Of a stretch of DNA of 43,328 bases, positions 20,753-29,630 are shown piece by piece. Each line of letters begins with the position of its first letter. The first letter of the stretch is position 1. Location: IMG/VR virus record IMGVR_UViG_3300044631_001009, positions 1 through 43,328 of that record. One strand, written 5' to 3'. The notes below the pieces were generated by a model. That model was not told the DNA's origin. It ran no database searches and saw only the letters and a list, made by a program, of their open reading frames with translations. The translations under genes and the position numbers were made by a program. This DNA comes from a virus.

Positions 20753-22934
20753 GAAAGGCAAGCTGCCACCACTGAAAGCCACATGCGTCGTGATGCGCTC
20801 GGTCGGAGTGTCGACTGGCGTTTCCGATGTCGTCATTGCTACGGAGACGCCAGTCAGGCGATACGACGAAGACCGCGGGTACGTCATCAACGAAGTGCTG
20901 TTGATGGATGGCGTCGTTCTCCGCGCCAATCAATCGCAGATTCCAATTGTTGATTCACACGACGACAGAAGCGTCAGAAACATTTTCGGGTCAATTCGCC
21001 AGATGCAAGTCATTGACGGTGAACTTCACGGCGTTCCTGCATTTGCCAGCGATCCGGAATCACAAGTCATCCGCACGCGAATGGATGAAGGGCACATAAC
21101 AGATTTTTCGATTACAGCCGTTCCGATGGAATCGCTCTTTGTGCCGCATGGCCAAAGCTACACGACGAAACGCGGAGCGGTGATCGATGGTCCGGCAGTC
21201 ATCCATGTGCGATGGCAGCCACATAACGCTTCGATTTGTGCCACTGGTGCAGACGAGCACTCTACTGTCCGTAGGTCATATACAGACCTCGAAAGAAAGG
21301 TAACGCGAATGGACGAGGCACTATTGACGCAACTGGCAGCAATGGGGCTCCCCGAAGGCATGACAGACCCAAACCAGATCTTGGCGTGGGTTGTCGGAAA
21401 GCTCGGCACATCTGCACAGACCGAGATGGCAGAGCCAGTGGAAAACATGGACGGCGACATGAAGCCGCCAGAAGAAAAGAAGGTCGAAAACATGGACGGT
21501 GCGACTGACCCAGAAGAAGACAAGAAGAAGGTTGAGGAAGCAATCAGCCGCGCGTTGCGGACTGATGCAAAACGACGCAAGGAGATTCAGGCTCTTTGCA
21601 CTGTTCACAAAATCGAGCGATCAGTTGCCGACAGTCTTTGTGACGACGGCGTTGACCTCAACACAGCCAGAACAAGGATACTGGAGCGAATGGCCAATAA
21701 ACCTGCCGGTCAGTCGACCGAACGTGTCAGCGTCACAGAATCAGCCGATGACAAGCTGTTTGCAGCGGCCCGTGATGGCCTGATCATGCGAACTCTGCGA
21801 GCCAGCGGAATGCGGAACCAGACGCTGGCAAATCCAGCCGCAGGACATCAGGACTTCGTCAGCATGAAGTTGGGCCGCGTTGCCGAAATGTACGCGGAAA
21901 AGATGGGCTGCGACGTTCGACGCATGGCTGCCAAGGATATCGCACTGGTTGCAATGGGACATCCGGGATCAATGAACCGATTCCGAATTCAGCGTGATGC
22001 GTACCACACCACTGGGAGTTTTTCAAATCTTCTGCTTGACGCGGCCAACAAAACGCTTCTGGCAGGATACGAAGAAGCCCCATATACCTGGAACATGTGG
22101 GCACGAGATGCCGGAACGACTGCGGACTTCAAAAACATCAACCGCATTCGATTTAGCGAAATGGGCACTCCTGAAATGGTCCCTGAAGGACAGGAGTACA
22201 AAGACGCGGGAATGTCGGACACAAAGGAAACGTACAAGATCAACAAGTACGGCAACATGTTCACAGTGACATGGGAAACCGTTGTCAATGATGATCTTGA
22301 CGCTATCAGCCGCATTCCAGCAATGCAGGGAGCAGCGTGCCGACGTTTGCAAAATCAGGCCGTCTACGGCGTTCTGACAGCGAATGCCGCAATGGCTGAT
22401 ACTGGCCTGTTGTTCAACGCGACAGCTCAGACGACTGCCGGGGGTCACGCAAACTATGCGACGGGTGCCGGTGCTCCGGCAGTTGGAACGCTGAACACTG
22501 CGTTTATCTCCATGATGACCAAGAAGGGCCTACGGTCGGACGTGATCCTAAACATTCAGCCAGCGTTTTTGATCGTTCCTGCGGCAATTTCTGCGACGGC
22601 ACTGCAGTTACTGGGATCTATTGCAGATCCATCGGTCGGCGGTTCCGCGGCTGGCAACAGCAACACCAAGAACATCTACGGGCCGAACGGTGATCGACCA
22701 CTGAAAGTTATTGTCGAGCCACTGTTGGATGCTAACAGCTCAACGGCTTGGTACCTAGCTGCGAATAACAGCCAAGTTGACACGGTCGAAATTACGTTCC
22801 TCGAAGGCGAACAGTCTCCGGTGCTCGAAAACGAGTGGGACTTCGACAAGGACGTTTACAAGTACAAGGTGCGTCAGACATTTGGCGTGGCCGCCATCGA
22901 CTATCGCGGACTGTACAAGCACAACGGGGCGTAA
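20742..22934 (+). CDS. Prohead protease-major capsid protein fusion, 730 aa
   Basis: One polypeptide carries an HK97-type prohead protease and the major capsid protein. ATG at 20742 follows GGAGACGGAA. In the N-terminal part, His73 (IVDSHDDRS) and Ser123 (ITDFSITAVPME) are the expected catalytic pair. A charged linker (about 200-330, with MDGDMKPPEEKKVENMDG) may act as delta/scaffold domain, and the capsid domain from about 410 on has YHTTGSFSNLLLDAANKTLL and TWETVVNDDLDAISRIP, resembling Mu gpT-like capsid proteins. The protease would cut itself and the scaffold away during head maturation. No separate scaffold gene is seen. A strong terminator follows. Confidence 0.9.
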   Translation: MPSKKGKLPPLKATCVVMRSVGVSTGVSDVVIATETPVRRYDEDRGYVINEVLLMDGVVLRANQSQIPIVDSHDDRSVRNIFGSIRQMQVIDGELHGVPAFASDPESQVIRTRMDEGHITDFSITAVPMESLFVPHGQSYTTKRGAVIDGPAVIHVRWQPHNASICATGADEHSTVRRSYTDLERKVTRMDEALLTQLAAMGLPEGMTDPNQILAWVVGKLGTSAQTEMAEPVENMDGDMKPPEEKKVENMDGATDPEEDKKKVEEAISRALRTDAKRRKEIQALCTVHKIERSVADSLCDDGVDLNTARTRILERMANKPAGQSTERVSVTESADDKLFAAARDGLIMRTLRASGMRNQTLANPAAGHQDFVSMKLGRVAEMYAEKMGCDVRRMAAKDIALVAMGHPGSMNRFRIQRDAYHTTGSFSNLLLDAANKTLLAGYEEAPYTWNMWARDAGTTADFKNINRIRFSEMGTPEMVPEGQEYKDAGMSDTKETYKINKYGNMFTVTWETVVNDDLDAISRIPAMQGAACRRLQNQAVYGVLTANAAMADTGLLFNATAQTTAGGHANYATGAGAPAVGTLNTAFISMMTKKGLRSDVILNIQPAFLIVPAAISATALQLLGSIADPSVGGSAAGNSNTKNIYGPNGDRPLKVIVEPLLDANSSTAWYLAANNSQVDTVEITFLEGEQSPVLENEWDFDKDVYKYKVRQTFGVAAIDYRGLYKHNGA

Positions 22935-22952
22935 TTGCCTGACTGATGAAAC

Positions 22953-22981
22953 ACGGCGGGCCGCGTGGTCCGCCGTTCTTT
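22953..22981 (+). terminator. Rho-independent terminator after the capsid gene
   Basis: ACGGCGGGCC (22953-22962) pairs with GGTCCGCCGT (22967-22976) around the 4-nt loop GCGT, one G-U pair included, and is followed by TCTTT. It stands 18 bases after the capsid stop and should end or attenuate transcription there, raising capsid output relative to the genes downstream. Confidence 0.85.
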
Positions 22982-23000
22982 GAAGCACTCCCAACGGTAG

Positions 23001-23017
23001 CGGAATGCGATGACCCG
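23001..23017 (+). repeat. Looser leader element before the decoration-like gene
   Basis: AGCGGA, 9 nt, CCCG, followed by TTTTGAAAGG and an ATG at 23036. TTTTGAAAGG is identical to the sequence after the leader copy at 5369, which is why I regard it as a relative although the gap length differs. Confidence 0.4.
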
Positions 23018-23035
23018 TTTTGAAAGGTGATTGAA

Positions 23036-23701
23036 ATGGCAGGTCTTCAGGACTTTCAGGAATATGTCGACGACTTCGAAGGCACGACAGTGACCTTCCC
23101 GACGTCAGCAAACATTGGCACGCCGTGGCTCACCGACGTCACAGGAGCTGCACCACCGACGCACGTGCGAAGTGCGGGTGCCGCGATTCTGACATTAACG
23201 GCGGACAACCAGGCACAGATTCTTGGTTTGCATCACAACGACGCGTTGACGTTCGACATCGACGATATTCAGCGTGTCGAGATGCGAGTCAAGCTGGGTG
23301 CAGCGACATTCACAAGCGGATCGATTCTTGTGTTCGGCGTATCGTCAGCCCGTAACGATACGGCTGACAGCGTGGCAGAACATGCTTGGTTTCGCATGGA
23401 AGGAGCCAACAGCACAACTGTCGTCTATTGCGAAAGCGACGACGGCACGACTGACAAGAATGACATTTCCAGCGGTGTGACACTCGGAACGACGTACAAG
23501 CGGTTCGTGATCGACTTCACGGGCGGCAAGTCAAACGTCCGGTTTTACATCGACGGTGTCCGTGTTGCAGCATCTACCACGTTCGATATGTCGGCGTATT
23601 CGTCCGGACTGCAGCCGATCATTCAGTTGCAGAAAGCGGCGAACACAAACGCGGATGTGTGTACGATTGATTACGTCAAGATTCTTGCGAAACGAACATG
23701 A
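23036..23701 (+). CDS. Putative capsid decoration protein, jelly-roll like, 221 aa
   Basis: ATG at 23036 with GAAAGG upstream; a GTG at 23027 in frame is the alternative. Beta-sandwich-like pattern (VEMRVKLGAATFTSGSILVF, KRFVIDFTGGKSNVRFYIDG) as in LamG/concanavalin domains. The place directly after the capsid protein and its terminator is where decoration or stabilising proteins are normally encoded. Confidence 0.7.
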   Translation: MAGLQDFQEYVDDFEGTTVTFPTSANIGTPWLTDVTGAAPPTHVRSAGAAILTLTADNQAQILGLHHNDALTFDIDDIQRVEMRVKLGAATFTSGSILVFGVSSARNDTADSVAEHAWFRMEGANSTTVVYCESDDGTTDKNDISSGVTLGTTYKRFVIDFTGGKSNVRFYIDGVRVAASTTFDMSAYSSGLQPIIQLQKAANTNADVCTIDYVKILAKRT

Positions 23702-24054
23702 GCCTAGCAGATCGGATCGTAACTGATGCGGCTGGCGTGTTTCTTAACAGCGATCACTTCGCTGAAACAGTCACGTACCACCCGCATCGGTTCGGGACGC
23801 CAGCAACGCCAAGAACGATCAAGGCCGTTGTGATTCGCAATCAGGTGTCTACGTTTGGGCCGGACGAACAGATCGTGCCAGAGTTCGAGGTCAGAGTTGC
23901 GAACAATTCCACGACTGGAATCAGCAGCGAAGAACTCAACACAGGTGGCGACATGATTAAGCTGGCCGTGCGAGTCGGAGAAACGCCGACAAAGCGGTCA
24001 GTGCAGTTATTGTCTGAGCATGATTCCGGAATGCTGGTGTTGATATGTCGGTAA
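23698..24054 (+). CDS. Head-tail joining protein (gpFII-like position), 118 aa
   Basis: ATGA overlap with the preceding gene. A small beta-rich protein (TYHPHRFGTPATPRTIKAVV, QIVPEFEVRVANNST, GDMIKLAVRVGETPTKRSV) of the size and composition of gpFII-type joining proteins. It would complete the head-tail interface with the gpW-like protein. It overlaps the next gene by 10 nt. Confidence 0.68.
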   Translation: MSLADRIVTDAAGVFLNSDHFAETVTYHPHRFGTPATPRTIKAVVIRNQVSTFGPDEQIVPEFEVRVANNSTTGISSEELNTGGDMIKLAVRVGETPTKRSVQLLSEHDSGMLVLICR

Positions 24055-24545
24055 CGTTTCAAACTCCTGTTGTCTCACGAATCTCAGATGAGATCTTTGC
24101 GCGGCTTCAGGCGTTGGTTTCTGGCAGTGCTGGGGCGTATGCGTTCACGGATGTCGTCAGGCCGACGAAGCTGGCGACATACACACCGCAACACGGACTG
24201 GTCGTTTTGACTCGTGGAGAAGTTTCTCGACTAACGGAAATCGATTGTCCGGGAAATCCTCCGGCGGTCGGATATCAACAGACGTTTTTGATTCGTGTTC
24301 ATATTGCTCCAAGCGAAAAGGACACGACGCCAGTTGAGGTGTATGAGGATGTTATGGAGGCCGAGATTCACAAGGCCATTGTGGACGATCCGGCAACGTG
24401 GCACACGTTCGGTGATTTGGCAATTTTGGCTGATCTTGGAGCACAACAAACTGCAACATCAGATGGCGGATACGATGGAATCGCCATTCCTCTGACGGTT
24501 ATGTTTCGAGTCAGTGAGGGCGATCTGTACACGGTGCGAGCATGA
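24045..24545 (+). CDS. Putative tail terminator / minor tail protein U-like, 166 aa
   Basis: The product begins MSVTFQTPVVSRISDEIFAR and has alternating helices and strands (QQTFLIRVHIAPSEKD). Its place between joining protein and gpZ-like protein suggests the ring protein that stops tail-tube growth and contacts the head. Confidence 0.65.
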   Translation: MSVTFQTPVVSRISDEIFARLQALVSGSAGAYAFTDVVRPTKLATYTPQHGLVVLTRGEVSRLTEIDCPGNPPAVGYQQTFLIRVHIAPSEKDTTPVEVYEDVMEAEIHKAIVDDPATWHTFGDLAILADLGAQQTATSDGGYDGIAIPLTVMFRVSEGDLYTVRA

Positions 24546-25126
24546 TAGCCATCGACATCGACGCAAAGCAGTTAAAACGGTTGCGTGAGTCGGTCGGTAA
24601 AGCAAAAAAGAAATTCGGGCGAGAACTAGCAGCAGCAATCAACGCGGCTGCAAAGAAAACGAAACTGGACATCGGGCGCGACGTGAGGAGCGTCATTGCG
24701 ATCAAGAAAAAAGAGTCTGAAGCCCCGTTGAAGATTCACGCAAAAGCCACAGCGGACCAGCCAAAGACAACGGTCAGCATCGCAAAAACCAGACGGCTCG
24801 GGCTCAGGCACTTCGGGGCACGTCAGGACAAACGCGGCGTATCGTTCAAGATTTCAAAACAGGGCGGACGGAATCGAGTCGACGGAGCATTCCAAGGCCC
24901 GAAACCCGGTGTGATGAATACCAAATGGAAAGGCAATGCGTTCCGCAGGGTCGGAAAAGAACGTCTGCCAATCATTCATATCCGAGGGGTGTCAGCATTT
25001 GGGGCATACGTGAAAAACAAGTTCACAAAGCCGCAAATCAAGCGAATCAATGACGAGCTGCGAAAGCAGATGGAACGACGAATTAAACTGAACATTCTGC
25101 GAGCTGAAGGGCTCGTGTCAAAATAG
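24542..25126 (+). CDS. gpZ-like minor tail protein, 194 aa
   Basis: ATGA overlap. A strongly basic protein with an initial helix (AKQLKRLRESVGKAKKKFGR, ELAAAINAAAKKTKLDIGRD) and a central 'LPIIHIRGVSAFGAYVKN' motif. This pattern is typical of the prophage minor tail protein Z family (lambda gpZ), needed for head-tail connection. Confidence 0.75.
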   Translation: MIAIDIDAKQLKRLRESVGKAKKKFGRELAAAINAAAKKTKLDIGRDVRSVIAIKKKESEAPLKIHAKATADQPKTTVSIAKTRRLGLRHFGARQDKRGVSFKISKQGGRNRVDGAFQGPKPGVMNTKWKGNAFRRVGKERLPIIHIRGVSAFGAYVKNKFTKPQIKRINDELRKQMERRIKLNILRAEGLVSK

Positions 25127-25135
25127 GAGCCAAGC

Positions 25136-26071
25136 ATGAGCGGACTTTTGAGACGTCGTCGCGTATTTGCTGCCAAGGTCGAGGCAACCGTTGGGACTGC
25201 GGAATCATTGACATCCGCCGAAGCCGCATTTAACGCGGAAGACTTCACCATTCAGCCGAACATCGCACTGACTCGACGAGAAGGACAAGGCGGGTTTAAT
25301 TATCTGCCGGGCATTCCTGAAGGAATGCAGGGCACATGCACGGTTCGTTTTGGTATGAGCTACAACGGCACAACACTGCCTTCATGGGCGTCTGTGCTGT
25401 TGCCTGCGTGCGGCTGGGTCGCCACTTCGCTTGTGTTGTCTCCAGTCACAGAACGCCCAGGCGGATCTGGAGGCGTCAAGACGATCACAATTGGTGAATA
25501 CAAAGACGGCAAGTTATCGATTCTGTCCGGTGCGATGGGAACGTGGAAGATTATCGCGGAAACCGGCAAGCAGGCGATGATTGAATTCACGTTCACGGGC
25601 AAGTATTCAACTAACGAAACGGACATCGCGATTCTGACCCCGACCTATCCGACCGTGTTGCCGATTCGTGTCGCTAACGGTGCCCTGACATTCAATTCCG
25701 TTGCACTGTGTACGGCATCAGTTGAGATCGATTCCGGCAACACGGTGACGATGCGAGAATGCGTCAATGCGAGTGATCGCAGCGGCTACATTTCCGCGAT
25801 TGTCACAGATCGGGCTCCGGTCATCACGGCGAATCCCGAATCTGCATTGGTAGCCACACAGGACCGTGACGCTCTGTGGCTGACAAGTTCCGCTCAGGCG
25901 TTTTCGATGCAGATTGGAGCAACTGGAAATTCGATCACGATTGCAGCCCCCAAAGCTCAAATTGAAAACAAGCAGCAAGGCGACCGCAACGGAATCATGT
26001 CGGACGATTTGACTTGGCTGTGTACTGCGGGCAGTTCCGCAGATACTGAACTCACTATCACTTTTGATTGA
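25136..26071 (+). CDS. Major tail tube protein, 311 aa
   Basis: ATG at 25136 with GGAG. A beta-rich protein (RRVFAAKVEATVGTAESLTS at the start; later KLSILSGAMGTWKIIAETGK and MIEFTFTGKYSTNETD) followed by the tail chaperone and tape measure, the standard place for the tube protein. The 'VEATxGTxExLT' start is common in tube proteins of siphoviruses. Confidence 0.82.
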   Translation: MSGLLRRRRVFAAKVEATVGTAESLTSAEAAFNAEDFTIQPNIALTRREGQGGFNYLPGIPEGMQGTCTVRFGMSYNGTTLPSWASVLLPACGWVATSLVLSPVTERPGGSGGVKTITIGEYKDGKLSILSGAMGTWKIIAETGKQAMIEFTFTGKYSTNETDIAILTPTYPTVLPIRVANGALTFNSVALCTASVEIDSGNTVTMRECVNASDRSGYISAIVTDRAPVITANPESALVATQDRDALWLTSSAQAFSMQIGATGNSITIAAPKAQIENKQQGDRNGIMSDDLTWLCTAGSSADTELTITFD

Positions 26072-26076
26072 TTTAT

Positions 26077-26481
26077 ATGCCTCGAAGTCTTGACCCTTCA
26101 TTGAAGCTCACGATGGTTCTCGCCTGCGACGTCGACAAGACTCCGCAGCCGAAGATTTTTGCGAAAACGCCGACTCTCAACCAGCAGCGAAAGTTGGTCG
26201 CACTGTTGCAAGGCTTGGGCGGTAGTGACATCGCGGCGAGCATGGACGCATTACTTGACGCGGCGGCTATGTGCCTGACTGGATGGGAAAACATACCTGT
26301 TGAGTTCAGCCGCGAAACGATTGGCGATGTGCTGACGCTGGACGAGTTGGTTGAAGTGTTCACGTTCTTGGCGGCATCCACGTCAGCAACTCCAGACGAT
26401 AAAAAAAAATCCGAGTCGCAGCCCTTGTGCGATGTGGTGAACTCTGCAAGTCCTGCGTTGGCCGATGCCGGGAAATCGTAA
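26077..26481 (+). CDS. Tail assembly chaperone, gpG-like, 134 aa
   Basis: The upstream part of the pair of tail assembly chaperones that coats the tape measure. I use the ATG at 26077; a TTG at 26068 overlapping the tube stop (TTGA) is a good alternative. Mostly helical (LNQQRKLVALLQGLGG; LTLDELVEVFTFLAAS). A run of nine A at 26401-26409 lies near the 3' end and allows a -1 shift into the open frame that continues to 26756. Confidence 0.82.
   Translation: MPRSLDPSLKLTMVLACDVDKTPQPKIFAKTPTLNQQRKLVALLQGLGGSDIAASMDALLDAAAMCLTGWENIPVEFSRETIGDVLTLDELVEVFTFLAASTSATPDDKKKSESQPLCDVVNSASPALADAGKS
26401..26409 (+). promoter_or_regulatory. -1 ribosomal frameshift site (A9)
   Basis: Nine consecutive A, read as three AAA lysine codons in the chaperone frame. 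Slipping back one base keeps AAA-AAA pairing and moves ribosomes into the frame that is open from here to 26756. The direction and place match the conserved G/GT shift of siphovirus tail chaperones. Confidence 0.8.
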
Positions 26482-26756
26482 CACCGGAGCAGCCTGCGGA
26501 AATCGAATGTCCAGAATGCGGCGGTGAAGGATGCAAGAATTGTAAGGATGGATGGTTCGAGGTTGGTCAATGCCCCATGAAATTCATTGGGCCGGAACTC
26601 AACAGTGATATTCAGATCGTGACAGCCAGTGAGCATCACCTGCCGGTTGTCGGTGGAATTCTCGATCAGTCAGCGTGGTGGTTTGAACTGAGAAGCATCC
26701 TAAGAAGCGAAGAACATCGGATCGAAAACGAACGAGATAAAAGGCGCAACCTGTGA
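26409..26756 (+). CDS. GT extension of the tail chaperone, in the -1 frame
   Basis: This frame is reached by the -1 shift at 26401-26409 and gives a fusion of about 226 residues (111 from the gpG-like part, 115 new). A GTG at 26427 exists, but no ribosome-binding site precedes it, so frameshifting is the likelier route. The extension starts with two cysteine clusters, CGELCKSCVGRC and CPECGGEGCKNC, the second DnaJ-like, then a helical end. It ends in GTGA overlapping the tape measure start, as expected. Confidence 0.75.
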   Translation: MRVAALVRCGELCKSCVGRCREIVTPEQPAEIECPECGGEGCKNCKDGWFEVGQCPMKFIGPELNSDIQIVTASEHHLPVVGGILDQSAWWFELRSILRSEEHRIENERDKRRNL

Positions 26757-28390
26757 GCAACGGCATTGATTTTGTCATCGGCGGAAAAGACCAGGCAAAG
26801 CCTGCGATGTCCGCTGTGGAAAAATCGCTTCAGCGTCTTGAGCAAAAGACGGAATCCGTAGGTAAGTCTACGCAACGACTGGCAGCCGTTACCGGAACGC
26901 TGACAACCGTCTATGTCGCGGTCAAAGCAGCATTGGCGGCATTGGGTGGTCTGAATCGAATCAACGCGGCCTATGATGCACAAACAGAGTCAGTGAAGAA
27001 ACTGAACTCCGCTCTGCAGATTCGCGGAGACGCAGATGCGACGTCAAAAATGCAGGATGTCGCCAAGTCCATCGAGAAGATGACCGGCGTATCCGACAAT
27101 GCAGCCCTTGCGTTAATGCAGCAAGCGTCGGGAATGGGATTCGCTACGGGCAAGATGGACGATGCAGCCAAGGCCGCTATTGGACTTGGCGCGGCAATGG
27201 GCAAAGACGCGGCGTCTGCTATGGGCGATCTGAAATCAGCCCTTGAAGGCAACTTTGACGCATTTGCGGCGGTCAATCCGCAGATCATGTACATGCGGAC
27301 GAATCAGGAACGACTCGCGGCCGTTATGGCAATCGCCAATCAGGGACTGGCACAGCAAGCGGCGGACATGACGACGGTCGCGGGTTCAGGTCGTCGCGCT
27401 GACTCTGCAATGTCAACGCTGATGGAATCAATCGGGAAAATCATTGCCCCAATTCGCGTGCTGATCAATGCAGGGCTGCAGCAGTTGGCGACGTCCTTTG
27501 ACGCGTTGCTCGTGCCCACCGTTGAATACGCCACGAAGATTCTTGAGAACATCGGGCCGATAATGGACTACGTCAAAGAAAAGGTCGTTCAGGCCATCAA
27601 TGTGATCGTCGGTGCGTTCACGTTTATGGAGGTTATCGTCACGAATCTGGGCAGCGTTTGGGAGATTGCAAAAGCGGCGACTGAACTGGCAATGATCACC
27701 ATTTCCGAGGTCGTCATGCACGCATTCACGCAGACCATTCCGGCTTATGTCGTGTGGTTCGGTGAAAACTTCATCAACCTGATACGCGACGCATTTAACG
27801 GCGTCATCACGATTATAACGAACGCTGGGCGAATCATTGGCGAAACGGTTTACCAGATTTTTGCATTCATAGCCTCGGGCGGTGAAGGCGGAATTGAAGG
27901 GTTGATGAAAGGGCTCGGAGAGGCGGCAAGCATTAGCTTGCTTGATGGCTTTCAATCGCAACTGACATCACTTCCGGAGATTGCAGCCCGCCAGTTGACG
28001 GAACGCGAAAAGGATCTTGCTGAAAAGATTGGGGCAGTTGGCGGGCGTCTCGGTGAAGAGTTTTCAAACAAAATGCGTGACAGAATGCTGGGCGTCGGCT
28101 CAACACTGTCCACTGAAGTGCAAAACGCGGCAAGCAGCATCGATTTGAAGATGAGGCCGTCAGTGTTGACTCAAGGAACTGCAGTCACAGAGGGGCGATT
28201 GCTCACACGCGGTCCGGGAATGCGGCTACCCGATCAGATGCAAGAAATCATTCGACTGCTTAAAGATCCGCCACCACCGAAACCGCCAAAGGCAAAAATT
28301 CTCGTTCAGTTGGATCGAGATCAGATGAAAGTTTGGGACGACGTGCGTCAGAACACTGCCAACACAATGCAGATGGAGGCAATTGTCTAA
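26753..28390 (+). CDS. Tape measure protein, 545 aa
   Basis: GTG at 26753 overlaps the GT stop. Long, largely helical (SAVEKSLQRLEQKTESVGKS) with a hydrophobic N-terminal span near 48-66 and a hydrophobic central zone (FTFMEVIVTNLGSVWEIAKA, AYVVWFGENFINLIRDAF). It sets tail length; at about 1.5 angstrom per residue it predicts a tail of roughly 80 nm. Short for a tape measure, but clearly siphovirus-like in context. The C-terminus is Pro-rich (DPPPPKPPKAK). Confidence 0.88.
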   Translation: MSNGIDFVIGGKDQAKPAMSAVEKSLQRLEQKTESVGKSTQRLAAVTGTLTTVYVAVKAALAALGGLNRINAAYDAQTESVKKLNSALQIRGDADATSKMQDVAKSIEKMTGVSDNAALALMQQASGMGFATGKMDDAAKAAIGLGAAMGKDAASAMGDLKSALEGNFDAFAAVNPQIMYMRTNQERLAAVMAIANQGLAQQAADMTTVAGSGRRADSAMSTLMESIGKIIAPIRVLINAGLQQLATSFDALLVPTVEYATKILENIGPIMDYVKEKVVQAINVIVGAFTFMEVIVTNLGSVWEIAKAATELAMITISEVVMHAFTQTIPAYVVWFGENFINLIRDAFNGVITIITNAGRIIGETVYQIFAFIASGGEGGIEGLMKGLGEAASISLLDGFQSQLTSLPEIAARQLTEREKDLAEKIGAVGGRLGEEFSNKMRDRMLGVGSTLSTEVQNAASSIDLKMRPSVLTQGTAVTEGRLLTRGPGMRLPDQMQEIIRLLKDPPPPKPPKAKILVQLDRDQMKVWDDVRQNTANTMQMEAIV

Positions 28391-29250
28391 TGGCCGTCAT
28401 CGACGCAACGAAAATGTGGTCCCGTGAAGGCGGAAGCAGCACATCAGAAAAGTACGACAATTTCGCGACGACGTACAGCCATTCCGAGGCGTATTTCGTC
28501 ACGCACGCTGTCGACGATAACTCCGAAGTGATCAAGGAAACCGGACTGCTGCCAGCCTATGGATCGCGGCACGTTTCGGGTGTCGATTCGTTCCTTAAAG
28601 TCAAAACCGTTGAAAATGTTGGACCGATATCGTCAATTGTTAGCCTGCAGTATGAGGGCAAGCGATTTGACGCCACGGTTGACATTGAATGGTCGGACTC
28701 AACATCGACAGAACCAATTGACCGCGATTACAACGGCGTTGCGATCGTCACTGCCAACTATGAGCAGGTTGAGGGACTGACGATGGAAATCTCAGACCCG
28801 GTGGCCGTGATTCGTCGCAAGTTCTTTACGTTCAATGCCTACGCATTGGCGGCATATCGACACGCCACGAACTCAGATACGTTTTTGGGATGGCCGCCAG
28901 GAACCGCACGAATCGTTGGCTACTCTGCAAAGAATCAATTCAAGTTCGGGCTGCCATTGGAGCAATGGGACGTGACAGCACGAATTCAGTTTCGCTTGCC
29001 TTTGATGGGTGCGACGTCTTCTCAGGCGTGGTACAAGCGATGGAGGCACGAAGGGCTTCTGATTAACGGTTCGGCAACTCCCGACACTACGGTGGTGCCG
29101 GTGCGGGCGAGAGACCTGAACGGGCAAGAAGTAACAAAGCCGGTCCTGCTAAAACTGAACGGAACGCAGGAATTGGACCCGGACGCAGCCGTCTGGAAGT
29201 ACACGCAGATCTACAACTCGCTTCCTTACGCATCACTGGGGCTCCTGTAA
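28390..29250 (+). CDS. Distal tail protein candidate, 286 aa
   Basis: The start shares a base with the tape measure stop (TAATG). Beta-rich with motifs such as FLKVKTVENVGPISSIVSLQ and FGLPLEQWDVTARIQFRLP. Position immediately after the tape measure is that of distal tail (Dit) or tail-tip proteins. Confidence 0.65.
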   Translation: MAVIDATKMWSREGGSSTSEKYDNFATTYSHSEAYFVTHAVDDNSEVIKETGLLPAYGSRHVSGVDSFLKVKTVENVGPISSIVSLQYEGKRFDATVDIEWSDSTSTEPIDRDYNGVAIVTANYEQVEGLTMEISDPVAVIRRKFFTFNAYALAAYRHATNSDTFLGWPPGTARIVGYSAKNQFKFGLPLEQWDVTARIQFRLPLMGATSSQAWYKRWRHEGLLINGSATPDTTVVPVRARDLNGQEVTKPVLLKLNGTQELDPDAAVWKYTQIYNSLPYASLGLL

Positions 29251-29630
29251 TGGCCAATTCATTCAAGTTCACTTCGCAACTTCAATTCGCTCGTGACAGC
29301 GTTGTGGTCGATAATCCGCCGATGAAAGTGGTTGAAAAGACTACGACGTCCGAACTGAAAACGCAGAACGTTCAAGTCGTTGGAACGACGCACGAGGTCA
29401 TTGCGGCCGGTGATGTGACAGATAGTGCAGCCTGTCGAATCGAGAATCTACACGCCACGGCAATCATTTCGGTCGGCGGTGACGCGGCGGGATCATTTGT
29501 CAAATGGTTCGACGTTCCTCCCGGTGAAGTGGCGTATCTTCCGCGAGTCGGAACGCTGGCGACCACGTATCTTGATTCAGACACGGCATCAACTCCGGTT
29601 CAGGTCACGCTGATCAAGGTGGCGGCATAA
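29250..29630 (+). CDS. Small tail protein, 126 aa
   Basis: TAATG junction with the preceding gene. A beta-rich protein (KFTSQLQFARDSVVVDNPPM; ACRIENLHATAIISVGGDAA) without a known motif; its place between two tail genes and its start with an expected strand pattern suggest a tail-tip component. Confidence 0.65.
   Translation: MANSFKFTSQLQFARDSVVVDNPPMKVVEKTTTSELKTQNVQVVGTTHEVIAAGDVTDSAACRIENLHATAIISVGGDAAGSFVKWFDVPPGEVAYLPRVGTLATTYLDSDTASTPVQVTLIKVAA

Noticed and set aside
22935-22960. Hammerhead-ribozyme-like CTGATGA motif after the capsid gene
   Set aside because: The rest of the hammerhead core is missing and the adjacent sequence is fully used by the terminator stem.
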